From Gigantopelta aegis (lineage: Eukaryota; Mollusca; Gastropoda; Neomphalida; Peltospiridae): 64,000 nucleotides of DNA. A program made the position numbers and the translations under genes. The notes beneath the pieces were generated by a model. It saw only the letters and a list, made by a program, of their open reading frames with translations. It had not been told where the DNA came from and ran no database searches. Shown one piece after another: positions 1-10,036 of the stretch. The stretch spans positions 1-64,000 of the forward strand of contig NW_024533026.1 in NCBI RefSeq assembly GCF_016097555.1. Reading direction: 5' to 3'. The number at the start of each line of letters is the position of its first letter. Within the stretch, counting starts at the first letter, position 1.

Positions 1-399
1 AAATATAGAGGGAGCTATTACAGTAGTGATTCCTATATGACCTCAATGAAATGTAACCATATTTACCATCAGTAAGAGTACCGAGTTGATTCCAGAATAA
101 ATCCGTCAATGAATTACATATATGATAGATGGCACGACTCTTCACACCACCCCCACACATGAACAAAAATAATATGATTACCTCTCAAAAGTTTGAATCC
201 TTGTCATCATAGCAGGTACAGTCTTTTTGCACTAACTTTTAGAATCTCACTTGTCCGATGTTCACCGGTAAAGCAGAAAATAACTCAAAAAATCAATTAC
301 CATTATACCTTTAGTATTAATTGACAAGACAAGTTTGGTAAAGTATTGATTAGCTTCTAAAAATATCCACACAGCTCTTAATGGCTGGGAGAAAGGCAT
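1..399 (-). CDS. Theta-class glutathione S-transferase-like gene, copy 1 (5' exons, cut by window edge)
   Basis: Two exons are readable on the minus strand. Exon 1 (399 to 309) starts at an ATG and encodes an N-terminus reading MPFSQPLRAVWIFLEANQ. This matches the theta-class GST opening, in which the Ser of the S-Q-P motif activates glutathione. Exon 2 (265 to 182) continues the thioredoxin-like fold and contains the V-P-A segment that holds the cis-proline contacting glutathione. The remaining exons lie beyond position 1. The expected role is conjugation of glutathione to electrophiles in the cytosol. The acceptor before exon 2 reads CG where copy 2 (1621-2403) has AG, and one base is off frame inside exon 2. 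The family assignment rests on the N-terminal motifs and on better coverage in copy 2. Confidence 0.65.
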
Positions 400-1620
400 A
401 CTTTAAGTCAGCAGCATGTTTGCAAAACAGTATACGGAGCTTATTATTTTCTTGCTAGCTTTATATTTCTTAACCACAAATTCAGAAGATTTCCGTTCAC
501 ATCGGTAAACCCTCTAGCTAAGACTCCACGTGGAAAGAACATATGATATATATATATACCCAGTAGGTTTTAAATAAATCTAAATTTATAAAAACTAACT
601 CGTGTGTTGTCCAAATGATCCCTCCTCATCTCACCATTGGGGTCTCCACTAGGCTCCAGGATCCCTGCTATTGCAACTGGAAACCGGCACCATTGGCCTG
701 TAACCCTCGTCCAAGACGAAGTCAACCCTGGCTGGAGCTGACTTCACAACTAGCCATATGGAATTCTAGATCTGCGGGAACAAGTCTAAGCAAGTCATTG
801 TAAGCAGAGAACCGGCCCCACAAATAAAACCAGCCTCATCTCGTTTAAAGGAGATACTACCAGCCCTATCCTAGTCGGCCTTTTGGATACTTGAAAGAGT
901 ATGCTGGTAACCATCCCTCAGAGGTCGTGTATGCATCCAGAATGCTGGGCCTACAAACACACTGGCAATCATGACTGTTTCATTTTGTTTTTATATGTAC
1001 TGCAGATTTTATCTTCATTCTTATTTGTGGGGCACTCACGTGTTCACCTATGAACTCATTAATGTGGTTCCAACATCGATTCAGTAAAAGTAAACTATAT
1101 TTTTAAGGCCAAACAATAAAACTAGATCAACTTAAACAAACTAAAACAGCACTACTACTAGTTATAATAATTTTTTATCATCAGTTTTAATTTTATAGAG
1201 GCTTTCAAAATAAAATGACTTTTAAACACTCTTCTTCATTTATCTTTTGTTCTATCTAAATTTATAACAGCTCCTGTAAAACTGTCTCCAGAGATATCTA
1301 TTGATGACTGATTTGTTACTTCCATTTGAATCTTATCACTGGAGTTAGCACTTTTATTCCAACTATTTAACAAAGTATTTCATATAATGTCATATTTTGC
1401 AGCAAACTGGTCTGCGGGACCATTTTTGCTATACGGGACAATTTTGAAGCCAAAAAGATCTGGAGAGATCAATTTTGGGTTACCCATTCAACAAGAAAAC
1501 AGTTGTTTTTCTATATAACTACAACAATTATGATAATAATTAAAAATATGGACTATAATTATACAAAAATAACAAATTACTCAAACAATAATTTGCTTGC
1601 AAAGTTAAAAGATTCCATTT
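400..1620. other. Intergenic stretch with a GC-rich island at about 600-960
   Basis: This lies between the start of GST copy 1 and the stop of GST copy 2, which are tandem on the minus strand. Most of it is AT-rich with no recognisable coding signal. About 600-960 is visibly richer in G and C than anything nearby and lacks the local T-runs. It contains a 62-codon open frame at 615-803 that resembles no family I recognise. It may be a fragment of an inserted element. Confidence 0.4.
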
Positions 1621-2403
1621 TCAATATGTGCAGTATTTGATCCATTTGTGAGCCATTTCAAAATGAGGACCAAGGTTCTTTCTGACAGTCTTTAACCACT
1701 TGTCAATCGTGAAATTATCGTGGAGTGTCTCTATATCCTGCTGCCCAGAACCTGTGTAAACTCACATACAGCTTGTATATCAGCAATGATATCTCTCATT
1801 GCTACTAATAAAACTGGGTCTGGATAAGAAATATTTGTATATACTCTTTTGCAATCAACCTTGTAAAGTCATTAAGCTTTTTTGGGTTGGTTCCATACCA
1901 AAAAACTTTTACTCCAATGTATATATGATATGATGAGTAATAGAAATATATTATTTACAGGTATTACCTTTTCTAACATGTACCCAGCAGCTCCCCTTCG
2001 AAGATTGCCAGAATGCTGCCTAAGTTACTCATCAATTTTGGCTCGCTTTTCTATACCCTTGGATACCAGTGATCAGGAACATTGTGTGGTTAGCAGCCAG
2101 ATTACTTATTTTCATGATAGCAGTATATGAAATATAGACTAGATATATTAACACAAAATAGTATGATTACCTCTCAAGAGTTTGAATCCATTGTCATCAT
2201 TAGCAGGTACAGTCTTATTTGCACGTGACCTTTTAGGAAATCTCATTGTCCTTCATTTGTCCTAAGTTCACCTGTAAAGCAAGACCTCATAAAAATATAT
2301 TATCTATATTTCCATTATATACCTTTGCAATTCGACAAGACAAGATTGATAGTATTTGATTAGATTCTAAAAATATCCCTACAGCTCTTGATGGTTGGGA
2401 CAA
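1621..2403 (-). CDS. Theta-class glutathione S-transferase-like gene, copy 2
   Basis: Four exons are visible on the minus strand. Exon 1 (about 2403 to 2323) encodes G-L-S-Q-P-S-R-A-V with the catalytic Ser region. Exon 2 (2271 to 2171) has a proper AG acceptor and carries V-P-A and G-F-K-L-L-R. Exon 3 (about 2118 to 1968) carries N-V-P-D-H-W-Y-P, then a K-R-A-K-I-D-E-type helix and N-L-R-R, a diagnostic stretch of theta GSTs. Exon 4 (about 1912 to 1621) encodes the C-terminal helices, including D-I-Q-A-V-C-E-F-T-Q, and ends in TGA. At least three single-base frame breaks are present and I see no initiator ATG at the expected place. It may be a decayed paralogue of copy 1 or a real gene with base errors. 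Confidence 0.65.
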
Positions 2404-2520
2404 ACCTGATCAAAAAAGAACTTGAAATTGGCTATAGTAAGATCCTCCCACAACTACAGTCTTGTCTTGGTCGTGTACGGAGTTTTTCCGCTTATGTGGG
2501 AGCTCAACGCCTCCTCACAG

Positions 2521-3617
2521 ATGGAGTGGCTCTTGTATTTTTGGTGTGATCCTTCTCTTTTGTTCCTTTTTCCTTTTTTCTTCTTAATGTATTCAGACTG
2601 CAATTTAATTTATATATTTCTTATGAAAAATGAGACCAAATCTTCACAAAAATTAAAGGCAAAGTATTTGGATACAGGGGCTTCCTCCGGCAATGTGAGA
2701 AAATCTTGGCATACACTTTACTAAATTAGGTGCTAAGTTAGTCCTGTGCAGCAAGAAGAGAAACTGAATTACACAGAGTATTAGATTTTAAATGCCAAAG
2801 TAAACCACTCACCACTCAATAATTATATGATTTGTTATTATAGGTCTGTCACCAGAGGAATATAAAAGGTCTCATATGATAATGGTATTAGATATACTTT
2901 CAATATGATAACGCCATTCATCTTGTGTAGAACAAGTTATCAATCATTATGGCAAAGTAAAGCAAGGTATTGATCATAAATTTTATATTATGTTATGATG
3001 TATAGATTGATTATTTAATCAATAATGCTGGTTATTCTCAATGAGCTGTTGCTAATGGATACTAAATTAGAAGTCCACAAGTTCCTTTAGACACTAACTT
3101 TCTTGGTACTGTTCTCTCAGTACAACTATACTTCTTTATATTGTTAAAGAGAGGGATGGGTGTATTGTAGTTGTTAGTAGTCTCATAGAAGATAGGTACA
3201 TCATTAGTAGGTATACTGTCATATCAATCTGTTTTATGTTAGGGACACCTGGTTTAGCTGGACATTGTGCTAGTAAACATGCTATACAGTAGCTATAATA
3301 TAACTTATGATCTAATAATATTATATTATGATAAGCGTACTTTAATTATTTAAGAACTGAGTTAGCAGATTCCGGAGTGAATGTTCTTTTAATATGTCCT
3401 GGACCACTTTATACTGGAACTTGAGAAAACTTTTAGGGCCCACATTAAAGAAGGTTTAATAATGGTAGTTTGTATATGAGGTTTTTTTTATTTAGGAAGA
3501 TTGCACTTGACTTTCTTTAGTTTAGGCTCCTGTATATTATGCTATGTCTTTTTATACTAGATGTATAGAGAGATCCCTTTAGTAGAACTGTCAAGTTATC
3601 AATTTCAGGAACCCTTA
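2521..3617 (+). CDS. DHRS7-like short-chain dehydrogenase/reductase, copy 1
   Basis: The ATG at 2521 opens a hydrophobic membrane anchor (L-L-F-L-F-P-F-F-F-L-M). A Rossmann fold follows with the cofactor glycine motif T-G-A-S-S-G and a downstream L-A-K-L-G-A-K-L-V-L-S-A-R-R strand. Later segments encode the structural L-I-N-N-A-G motif, a V-V-V-S-S strand, H-C-A-S-K-H-A and the I-C-P-G-P loop. Order and spacing match DHRS7-type ER-membrane NAD(P)-dependent dehydrogenases. The position that should be the catalytic Tyr of YxxxK is His (CAT) here and in copy 2. Short introns and some one-base frame breaks interrupt the reading. The last exon, around 3555-3617, is approximate. Confidence 0.7.
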
Positions 3618-3827
3618 TATATATATATATATATATACAGGATATTTCCAATGTGATTAGTAAGTAACATAGTCTGTCAATTCTTATGGACTTATTCTAC
3701 AAATAGTTTTTAGTTATACTACAGTAATTTAGACAATTTGTAGTTATTTCTGTTGTATACATTGACACTATACATCATAAAGATAATTAGGAAATTCTTT
3801 GTATAAAACTTTGACCTGAAATACAAA

Positions 3828-4268
3828 ATGGCTGATGAGCAGACACATTTGAACTCTGGAGAACAACCTAGACGAGTGAGAATGAGATGGTTGTCTATGA
3901 GGAAAAGATACCAATTCTCCTGTGTTCATAATAAAGGAGCTTTTCTGGCTGTAATGTGGAGTGTACTTATCAGTAACTTTGGTATCTACTTATCGTTACT
4001 TTTGACGCCACTATCATCTAGTGTTAAAATATTACATAAATTCTCAGCTGTATTTGTTCTAATAGCCATATCTTATCTTTTGTATCCATTTCTAGGATTA
4101 TTAGGTGAGAAATGGACAAGATACAAAGTCATGATGGTTGGCACTATTATGTGTTGTCTTAGCTATCCCTTCTTAGTGATGTCCAATGTTATAATCTTAA
4201 AATATGAACATGTCTGTCACAAGGGATTCTTTATTATTATCATTTGCTTTGTTTTTAAGTTTGCTATT
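3828..4268 (+). pseudogene. Truncated POT-like transporter (type I), 5' part only
   Basis: This matches the first third of the transporter at 5525-7230: the M-A-D-E-Q-T-H-L start, a basic K-R-Y-Q-F-S-C-V-H-N-K-G-A segment and the first membrane helices through Y-P-F-L-G-L-L-G-E-K-W-T-R-Y-K. At about 4268 it switches abruptly to dehydrogenase sequence, so no transporter C-terminus follows. It is the right-hand edge of the first unit of the tandem duplication. A functional transporter is not expected from it unless the duplication is an assembly artefact. Confidence 0.75.
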
Positions 4269-5312
4269 TATAATACATTTAATTTTATTTTATTATGACA
4301 AAATGAGACTAAATCTTCAGAAAATTAAAGGCAAAATAGTTTGGATTACAGTGGCTTCTCTGGTAATGGAGAAATCTTGGCATACACTTTAGCTAAATTA
4401 GGTGCTAAGTTAGTCCTGTCAGCAAGAAGAGAAATGAATTACACAGAGTATTAGGGAAATGGCAAAGTAAACCTTCCCACTCAATAATTATATGATATTG
4501 TTATTATAGGTTTGTCACCAGAGGAATATAAAAGGTGTCATATGATAATGGTATTAGATATACTTCAATATGATAAGCATTCATCTTGTGTAGAACAAGT
4601 TATCAATCATTATGCAAAGTAAAGCAAGTTATTGATCATAATATTTTATATTTTGTTATGAATGTATAGATTGATTATTTAATCAATAATGCTGGTTGTT
4701 CTCAACGAGCTGTTGCTATAGATACTAAATTAGAAGTCCGCAAGTTCCTTTTAGACACTAACTTTCTTGGTACTGTTTTTCTCAGTACAACTATACTTTT
4801 TTATATTGTTAAAGAGAGGGATGGGTGTATTGTAGTTGTTAGTAGTCTCAGTAGAAAGATAGGTACATCATTAGTAGGTATACTGTCTATATCAATCTGT
4901 TTTATATTAGGGACACCTGGTTTAGCTGGACATTGTGCTAGTAAACATGCTATACAAGTAGCTATAATATAAACTTATAATCTAATAATATTATATTATG
5001 ATAAGGGTACTTTAATTATTTAAGAACTGAGTTAGCAGATTCTGGAGTGAATGTTCTTTTAATATGTCCTGAACCACTTTATACTGGAACCTCAAGAAAA
5101 CTTTTAGGCTCCACATTAAAGAAGGTTTAATAATGGTAGTTTGTATATGAGGCTTTTTTATTTAGGAAGATGAACTAATATCTTAACATTATTTTTGAAG
5201 ATTGCACTTGACTTTCTTTAGTTTAGGCTCCTGTATATTATGCTATTTCTTTTTATACTAGATGTATAGAGAGATCCCTTTTAGTAACTGTCAAGTTATC
5301 AATCAGGAACCC
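4204..5312 (+). CDS. DHRS7-like short-chain dehydrogenase/reductase, copy 2 (5' end replaced by transporter sequence)
   Basis: From about 4269 this repeats dehydrogenase copy 1: L-Q-K-I-K-G-K before the Rossmann motif, S-P-E-E-Y-K-R, L-I-N-N-A-G, V-V-V-S-S, G-H-C-A-S-K-H-A, then Y-F-N-Y-L-R-T-E-L-A and the I-C-P-G-P-type loop (here I-C-P-E-P). The anchor exon of copy 1 is missing. The reading frame instead enters from the transporter fragment at an ATG (4204) that happens to supply a hydrophobic helix. The T-G-A-S-S-G motif is blurred by base changes (T-V-A-S-L). The intron before the G-T-P-G-L-A-G segment is only about 48 nt. Catalytic Tyr is again His. Confidence 0.6.
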
Positions 5313-5524
5313 TTATATATATATATATATATATACAGGATATTTCCAATGTGATTAGTAAGTAGTACACAGTCTGTCATTTCTTATGGACTTATTCTAC
5401 AAATAGTTTTTAGTAATACTACCGTAATTTAGACAATTTGTAGTTATTTCTGTTGTATACATTGACACTATACATCATAAAGATAATTAGGAATTCTTTG
5501 TATAAACTTTGACTGAAATACAAA

Positions 5525-7230
5525 ATGGCTGATGAGCAGACACATTTGAACTCTGGAGAACAACCTAGACGAGTGAGAATGAGATGTTGTCTATGAGGAA
5601 AAGATACCAATTCTCCTGTGTTCATAATAAAGGAGCTTTTCTGGCTGTAATGTGGAGTGTACTTATCAGTAACTTTGGTATCTACTTATCGTTACTTTTG
5701 ACGCCACTATCATCTAGTGTTAAAATATTACATAAATTCTCAGCTGTATTTGTTCTAATAGCCATATCTTATCTTTTGTATCCATTTCTAGGATTATTAG
5801 GTGAGAAATGGACAAGATACAAAGTCATGATGGTTGGCACTATTATGGTGTTGTCTTAGCTATCCCTTCTTAGTGATGTCCAATGTTATAATCTTAAAAT
5901 ATGATAACATGTCTGTCACAAGGGATTCTTTCATTATTATCATTGCTTTGTTTTTAAGTTTGCTATTTTATCTTGGTCTGGGTATGTTTGAAGCTAACAT
6001 AGTTCAATTTGGTTCTGATCAACTACAATTTGCTTCTTCAATTAAGCTAAGTAGTTTCGTACGTTGGTTTGTTTGGATTTCTTTCTTTCCTGGAGCTATT
6101 GGTACTATAATAGAATCTGTTGTACTAACTCTAGTCCCTCAACATGTAGCATTAGAGTACCATATATGTATTTTACTAGCATTTGGTTTTGTGTTTCATG
6201 TTCTCTCATTTATATTGGTTTGTGTTCCAAACATCACATTGCATCTGATCCAGTAAGACGGACAAATCCGGTCATACTAATCTGGAGAGTGATGAAGTAT
6301 GCTTGGAAACATAAACAACCAGTTAGACGTAGTGCCTTCACTTATGGAGAGCCTCCTCCCTCCAGACTAGACATAGCAAAAGAGAGGTATGGAGGACCAT
6401 TTACTACTGAACAAGTAGAAGATGTTAAAAGTTTCTGGAACATTTGGTTGATCATTATTGTTCAATTTGGATTTGCTCTTCAGGATAATACATCGCAAGT
6501 AACATTCCCATATATGCAACATGCCAGCAATGCTAATGTTACCTTAACTTATATAGAAAATGTAGTTTAGTCTTTCCAACTTCTACAGTGTACTCTGTTG
6601 TGGCTGTAGGTATTCCAATCTTTCAGTTTATGATTGTTCCTTGTCTACCTCATTTTTATTCCTAGTATATTGAAACGTATATGGATAGGTTTATTACTTA
6701 CCCAATTTCAATCAATTGTGTTGTTTGTAATCAGTTTTATACTCACAAGAGATACTTCAAATGCAGGAGGTTTTTGTAGAAATTTATTTTCTCTTGACAA
6801 TCTTACTATACCATATTATGTATTGCTTGCTCCTCAAATTTTATCTGGGTTCAGTACATTGCTAATCTTTATATCTGGTTTTGAATTTATATTAGCTCAA
6901 GGACCTCGTCACATGCAAGGAGTCTTGATTGGATTGTGGTTTATGCAAAGCTTTGTCACCAATATTAATTTAACATTATTGACTTCATCTTTGGGTTGTT
7001 ACTGGGAATATTATGCTGTTAAGACAGGTGTTGTATTCATTTCTGTCATCTGTTATACTGTTGCTGCATATAAATACATGTATAGACAACGTGATGAACT
7101 ATCTGATGTTAATGAGAGAGTTATCATTACACAATATACTGAGAGACAATTAGACCGAAAGCAGCAGTTAGATAAAGATGCAAAAAGTAGACGGACATCA
7201 TTTTATATAATATCAGAAAACACACTTTAA
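5525..7230 (+). CDS. SLC15/POT-like transporter, type I, nearly complete copy
   Basis: This essentially intronless gene of about 565 codons encodes a polytopic membrane protein of the proton-dependent oligopeptide transporter (POT/SLC15) superfamily. Visible landmarks are M-A-D-E-Q-T-H-L, the cytoplasmic K-R-Y-Q-F-S-C-V, Y-P-F-L-G-L-L-G-E-K-W-T-R-Y-K after helix 2, and F-E-A-N-I-V-Q-F-G-S-D-Q-L-Q-F. The long central loop reads R-R-S-A-F-T-Y-G-E-P-P-P-S-R-L-D and then Y-G-G-P-F-T-T-E-Q-V-E-D-V-K. Next come L-A-Q-G-P-R-H-M-Q-G-V-L-I-G-L-W and a polar tail with S-D-V-N-E-R-V-I-I-T-Q-Y. One-base frame breaks near 5585, 5855, 6255 and 6570-6640 split it into five overlapping frames. The E-x-x-E-R proton-coupling motif of classical POTs is not seen in helix 1. 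Substrate is unknown. Confidence 0.8.
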
Positions 7231-8540
7231 TGATGTTTTTACTCATGCAATATATATAATTATGCAACCTTTATTTTTTAATGTTTTTATGCTAAGAATA
7301 GTACTTATGTTTCATCTTTATAGTAACACTCATTTTCTTTAAATGTACTAAACCAACAGATTGTCTTTAAAATATGCTACAAAAGCATACAGTATACATA
7401 TAGAGAGTGTGTAGCAGTTAAATGGGAAATGACTATGTGATATCTGCTCAGAACTCCAATGCTTTTTACTGTTGTCACATTCTAAAACAACTGTTTAGAT
7501 TGCTTAGATAAATTTAATAGACCTATTATAATAACAGCTTTGTCATATCAGTAGAGGTTGTTGTAAGTTCATAGCAGTTCACATTAAGTTATTACAAGTG
7601 GATGCACTAGATGGATGCTAGATCTGATATATCAACTGTAACATTTTTAATAATACTATATATATACATTAACTTTTATAGGATATTTTCTAAATTTAAA
7701 ACAGCCACTGAATATGTAAACAAGATTTTAAATTACATACTTATATAACCTGATATGAAATAATTATTATGGTACAAACAACCTTATTCAAAAGCAGCAG
7801 ATCAAGAAATCATATAATGAATAACTACTTTGTCAAAAGCATAGTTTATAGTATACAGTCTGTTTGCTGAGTATCCTTTTATATCTAAATTAAGACAGCT
7901 ACAAAAATATAACAGCATGAAAGCAGTGTTGTAAATAATGATATATTAGAAACTACCTGTGTTTGTTCAATATGGTAGGTTAAGGTTCTAATGTCCAGAC
8001 CAAAAATAGTAGATATAATGGATAATAGTCTATTTGTTGCAAACATTATATATACAGTTTTGGTAGGAAAATTAATAGGTGAACCCAGGTTGTTACAAAC
8101 ATTTACAGACTGGTGAATGTCACACAGACTAGGGTGTCTACCCTAAACAACATGCATAAAGGAAGGTTCTAAAAACAGTGCTTTAATCATTTTACATTGA
8201 AAAGCTCAGTTGACTCATTTCTCTTATCATCTTTCATGGCATAAACTACATAAAGTATTTATACATAACAATAATGCATCAATAATACAGTTAATACGAC
8301 AACATTTCTAATAAATGTTACATAGATATTGTCTTTTTATCTATACTCCTCTACCAAGATAGTTCCAAATGTAAGTATATCTGCTAATACAGTTACTGAT
8401 ATGGATATTATACACAACATTAATGTTTTGTATGCTTTCATACCAAAGAGGATGAATAACACTTTTTAATACTTGACAAATGAATGTTGGTCATATGACA
8501 TTTGGATACACAAATGAAAGAGCTGATATCTGATGTGATA
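7231..8540. other. AT-rich intergenic stretch
   Basis: No coding frame of note, no splice-site pattern and no recognisable element. Poly-A and TA-rich tracts are scattered throughout. Confidence 0.5.
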
Positions 8541-8544
8541 AATT

Positions 8545-9100
8545 AACTGATAATTCCTAATTATGAACAACTTGATCAAGCATCATTAAGACTAGTTCAG
8601 ATCAACTTGTCTCTTAGTATAGCCATTCTTAACCAGAACATTGGTAGGAGAGCTGTGTCTTTAATTACAGGGTCTGTATTGTAATATGTTCCATTGGTAA
8701 CACTGTGTTGTGATTATTGGTTCAAAATCTTAAAAAAGATTTGAGAAGAAATTATAGACAGTGCAATGTTGGGGTAAGACATTAAAAAGTTCCATTCACA
8801 ATTTCAATTACACTATCAATTGCAGTCCATATAGTTGTGCTCTTTTAGTAGTAATGGTAATCTATTAACAAGAACTGATGGTGGTAGTGCTTATATTGTT
8901 TATCCTAACAACTGGAAATCAATCATAGGTTAGTATTATGATATAACGGAGTTTAATTTAATTTATTTACATATATTGAATGATGTTGCTCCACCATTAC
9001 TTGTGTTGTGGTGGGAAACATTTCTCTGATTGTAGTAGTTGTTATTATAATCATAGACCTAATGATAATTGTGAAGATTACTCTTGCTTGCCATCCCCAG
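8545..9100 (+). pseudogene. AMOP-domain-like exons (mucin-4/SUSD2-type), partial gene or remnant
   Basis: Two short plus-strand stretches read like halves of an AMOP domain. About 8820-8928 gives S-S-N-G-N-L-L-T-R-T-D-G-G-S and ends at a GT donor. About 8979-9100 gives D-V-A-P, L-C-C-G, then Y-Y-N-H-R-P-N-D-N-C-E-D-Y and ends at the donor gtaaat. The D-V-x-P / C-C / C / R-P-x-D-x-C-x-x-Y order is the AMOP signature known from extracellular adhesion proteins. An upstream open stretch (about 8545-8680) ending in G-R-R-A-V-S-L-I-T-G may belong to the same gene but is not recognised. No start, stop or neighbouring NIDO or VWD domain could be assigned. Confidence 0.35.
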
Positions 9101-9943
9101 GTAAATAAGTTGTCCTTTTATAGATGCAAATGTAAATATCCATCAATTAATCCTTGTGTAAGCTCTAACAATCATACTGTGGTTTGCATGAATAATATTT
9201 ATTTGTAAACCCTGAACACTAGTATAGGTATTAGTGTCATTACTCTAACCAAATATACTACTCTATATATGAATTTCACTAAATGTCTGAGTACAAGGGC
9301 ATTTGTTTGGAATTTCACTTTTAAACAGTCCCAAACATTGTTTTGACACATTATCTATATATATAAATACTCTAGAGAAAGTCAACATATCATACTTTAC
9401 TTATTATATCAATTTATATGAAAGGTTATTAATTTTTTGACAATGTTTCTGACAACTTTGGAATAGTTACAGCAACAATGGTTTCCTTCCAAAATGTGTG
9501 GTAATGGTCACCATGTCTAAAATCTTCTCATTTTAGTAGAAAACTGCTTTTTAGAGAAATTTGACAATTATTCATGGAAATGGCTACACAAAAGCCATAC
9601 AATTTATTTGTCATAAAAGATATTATGAACAACAAGCACCTTAAAGTTAAAGGACCTTATATAGCAGTAATAATATGACTGATTTGCAGGATGTTCAAAA
9701 TCTTCAACTAACATATATGATGAAGTAGTCATTCAAAATTAATTTTCACAGCTTAAGATATACAGAAATGGTAGGTTACATTGTTTGTGTGAATACAACA
9801 AAGTGGGCCGACCAACAATTACCAGTACTATTTTAATAGTATAACATCATTCATGCTGCCACGCCCAAAGTCAATAAGACAAGGATATATTCATGGCTTG
9901 GTTGACTCATTTCCACCCAAGATTAAATTACAACAGCTAAAAT

Positions 9944-10036
9944 ATGTTGCTCGAATTTTTGTTAGGGCTCTTGCTTTGCTTATCTTCAAGAGATACAGTA
10001 GTTGCTCAAACATGTACACATGGCTCAGTTCGTGTG
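9944..10036 (+). other. Exon 1: start codon and signal peptide of the giant aGPCR
   Basis: An ATG in a non-obvious frame opens [17 protein letters not shown], a short n-region and a Leu-rich core. It continues [13 protein letters not shown]. Cleavage would fall near V-V-A-Q. The exon is 93 nt and ends in phase 0 at the donor gtaagt, matching the phase-0 start of the next exon. A longer open frame over the same bases (9853-10053) is a shadow. Confidence 0.7.

Larger units (their letters stand above)
2610..5960. repeat. Tandem duplication of about 1.68 kb (DHRS7-like body plus 5' part of a POT-like transporter)
   Basis: The stretch from about 2610 to 4268 recurs at about 4269 to 5960, starting inside the first dehydrogenase exon and ending inside the transporter. 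Both units include the same (TA) tract (3618-3639 and 5313-5334), the same untranslated leader and the same transporter start M-A-D-E-Q-T-H-L. The copies differ mainly by scattered one-base indels. The internal junction near 4268 joins transporter sequence directly to dehydrogenase sequence. Confidence 0.8.

Noticed and set aside
2422..2520. Upstream extension of the DHRS7-like start to the ATG at 2422
   Set aside because: The ATG at 2521 directly precedes the hydrophobic anchor as in DHRS7 proteins; the extension adds no recognisable sequence.
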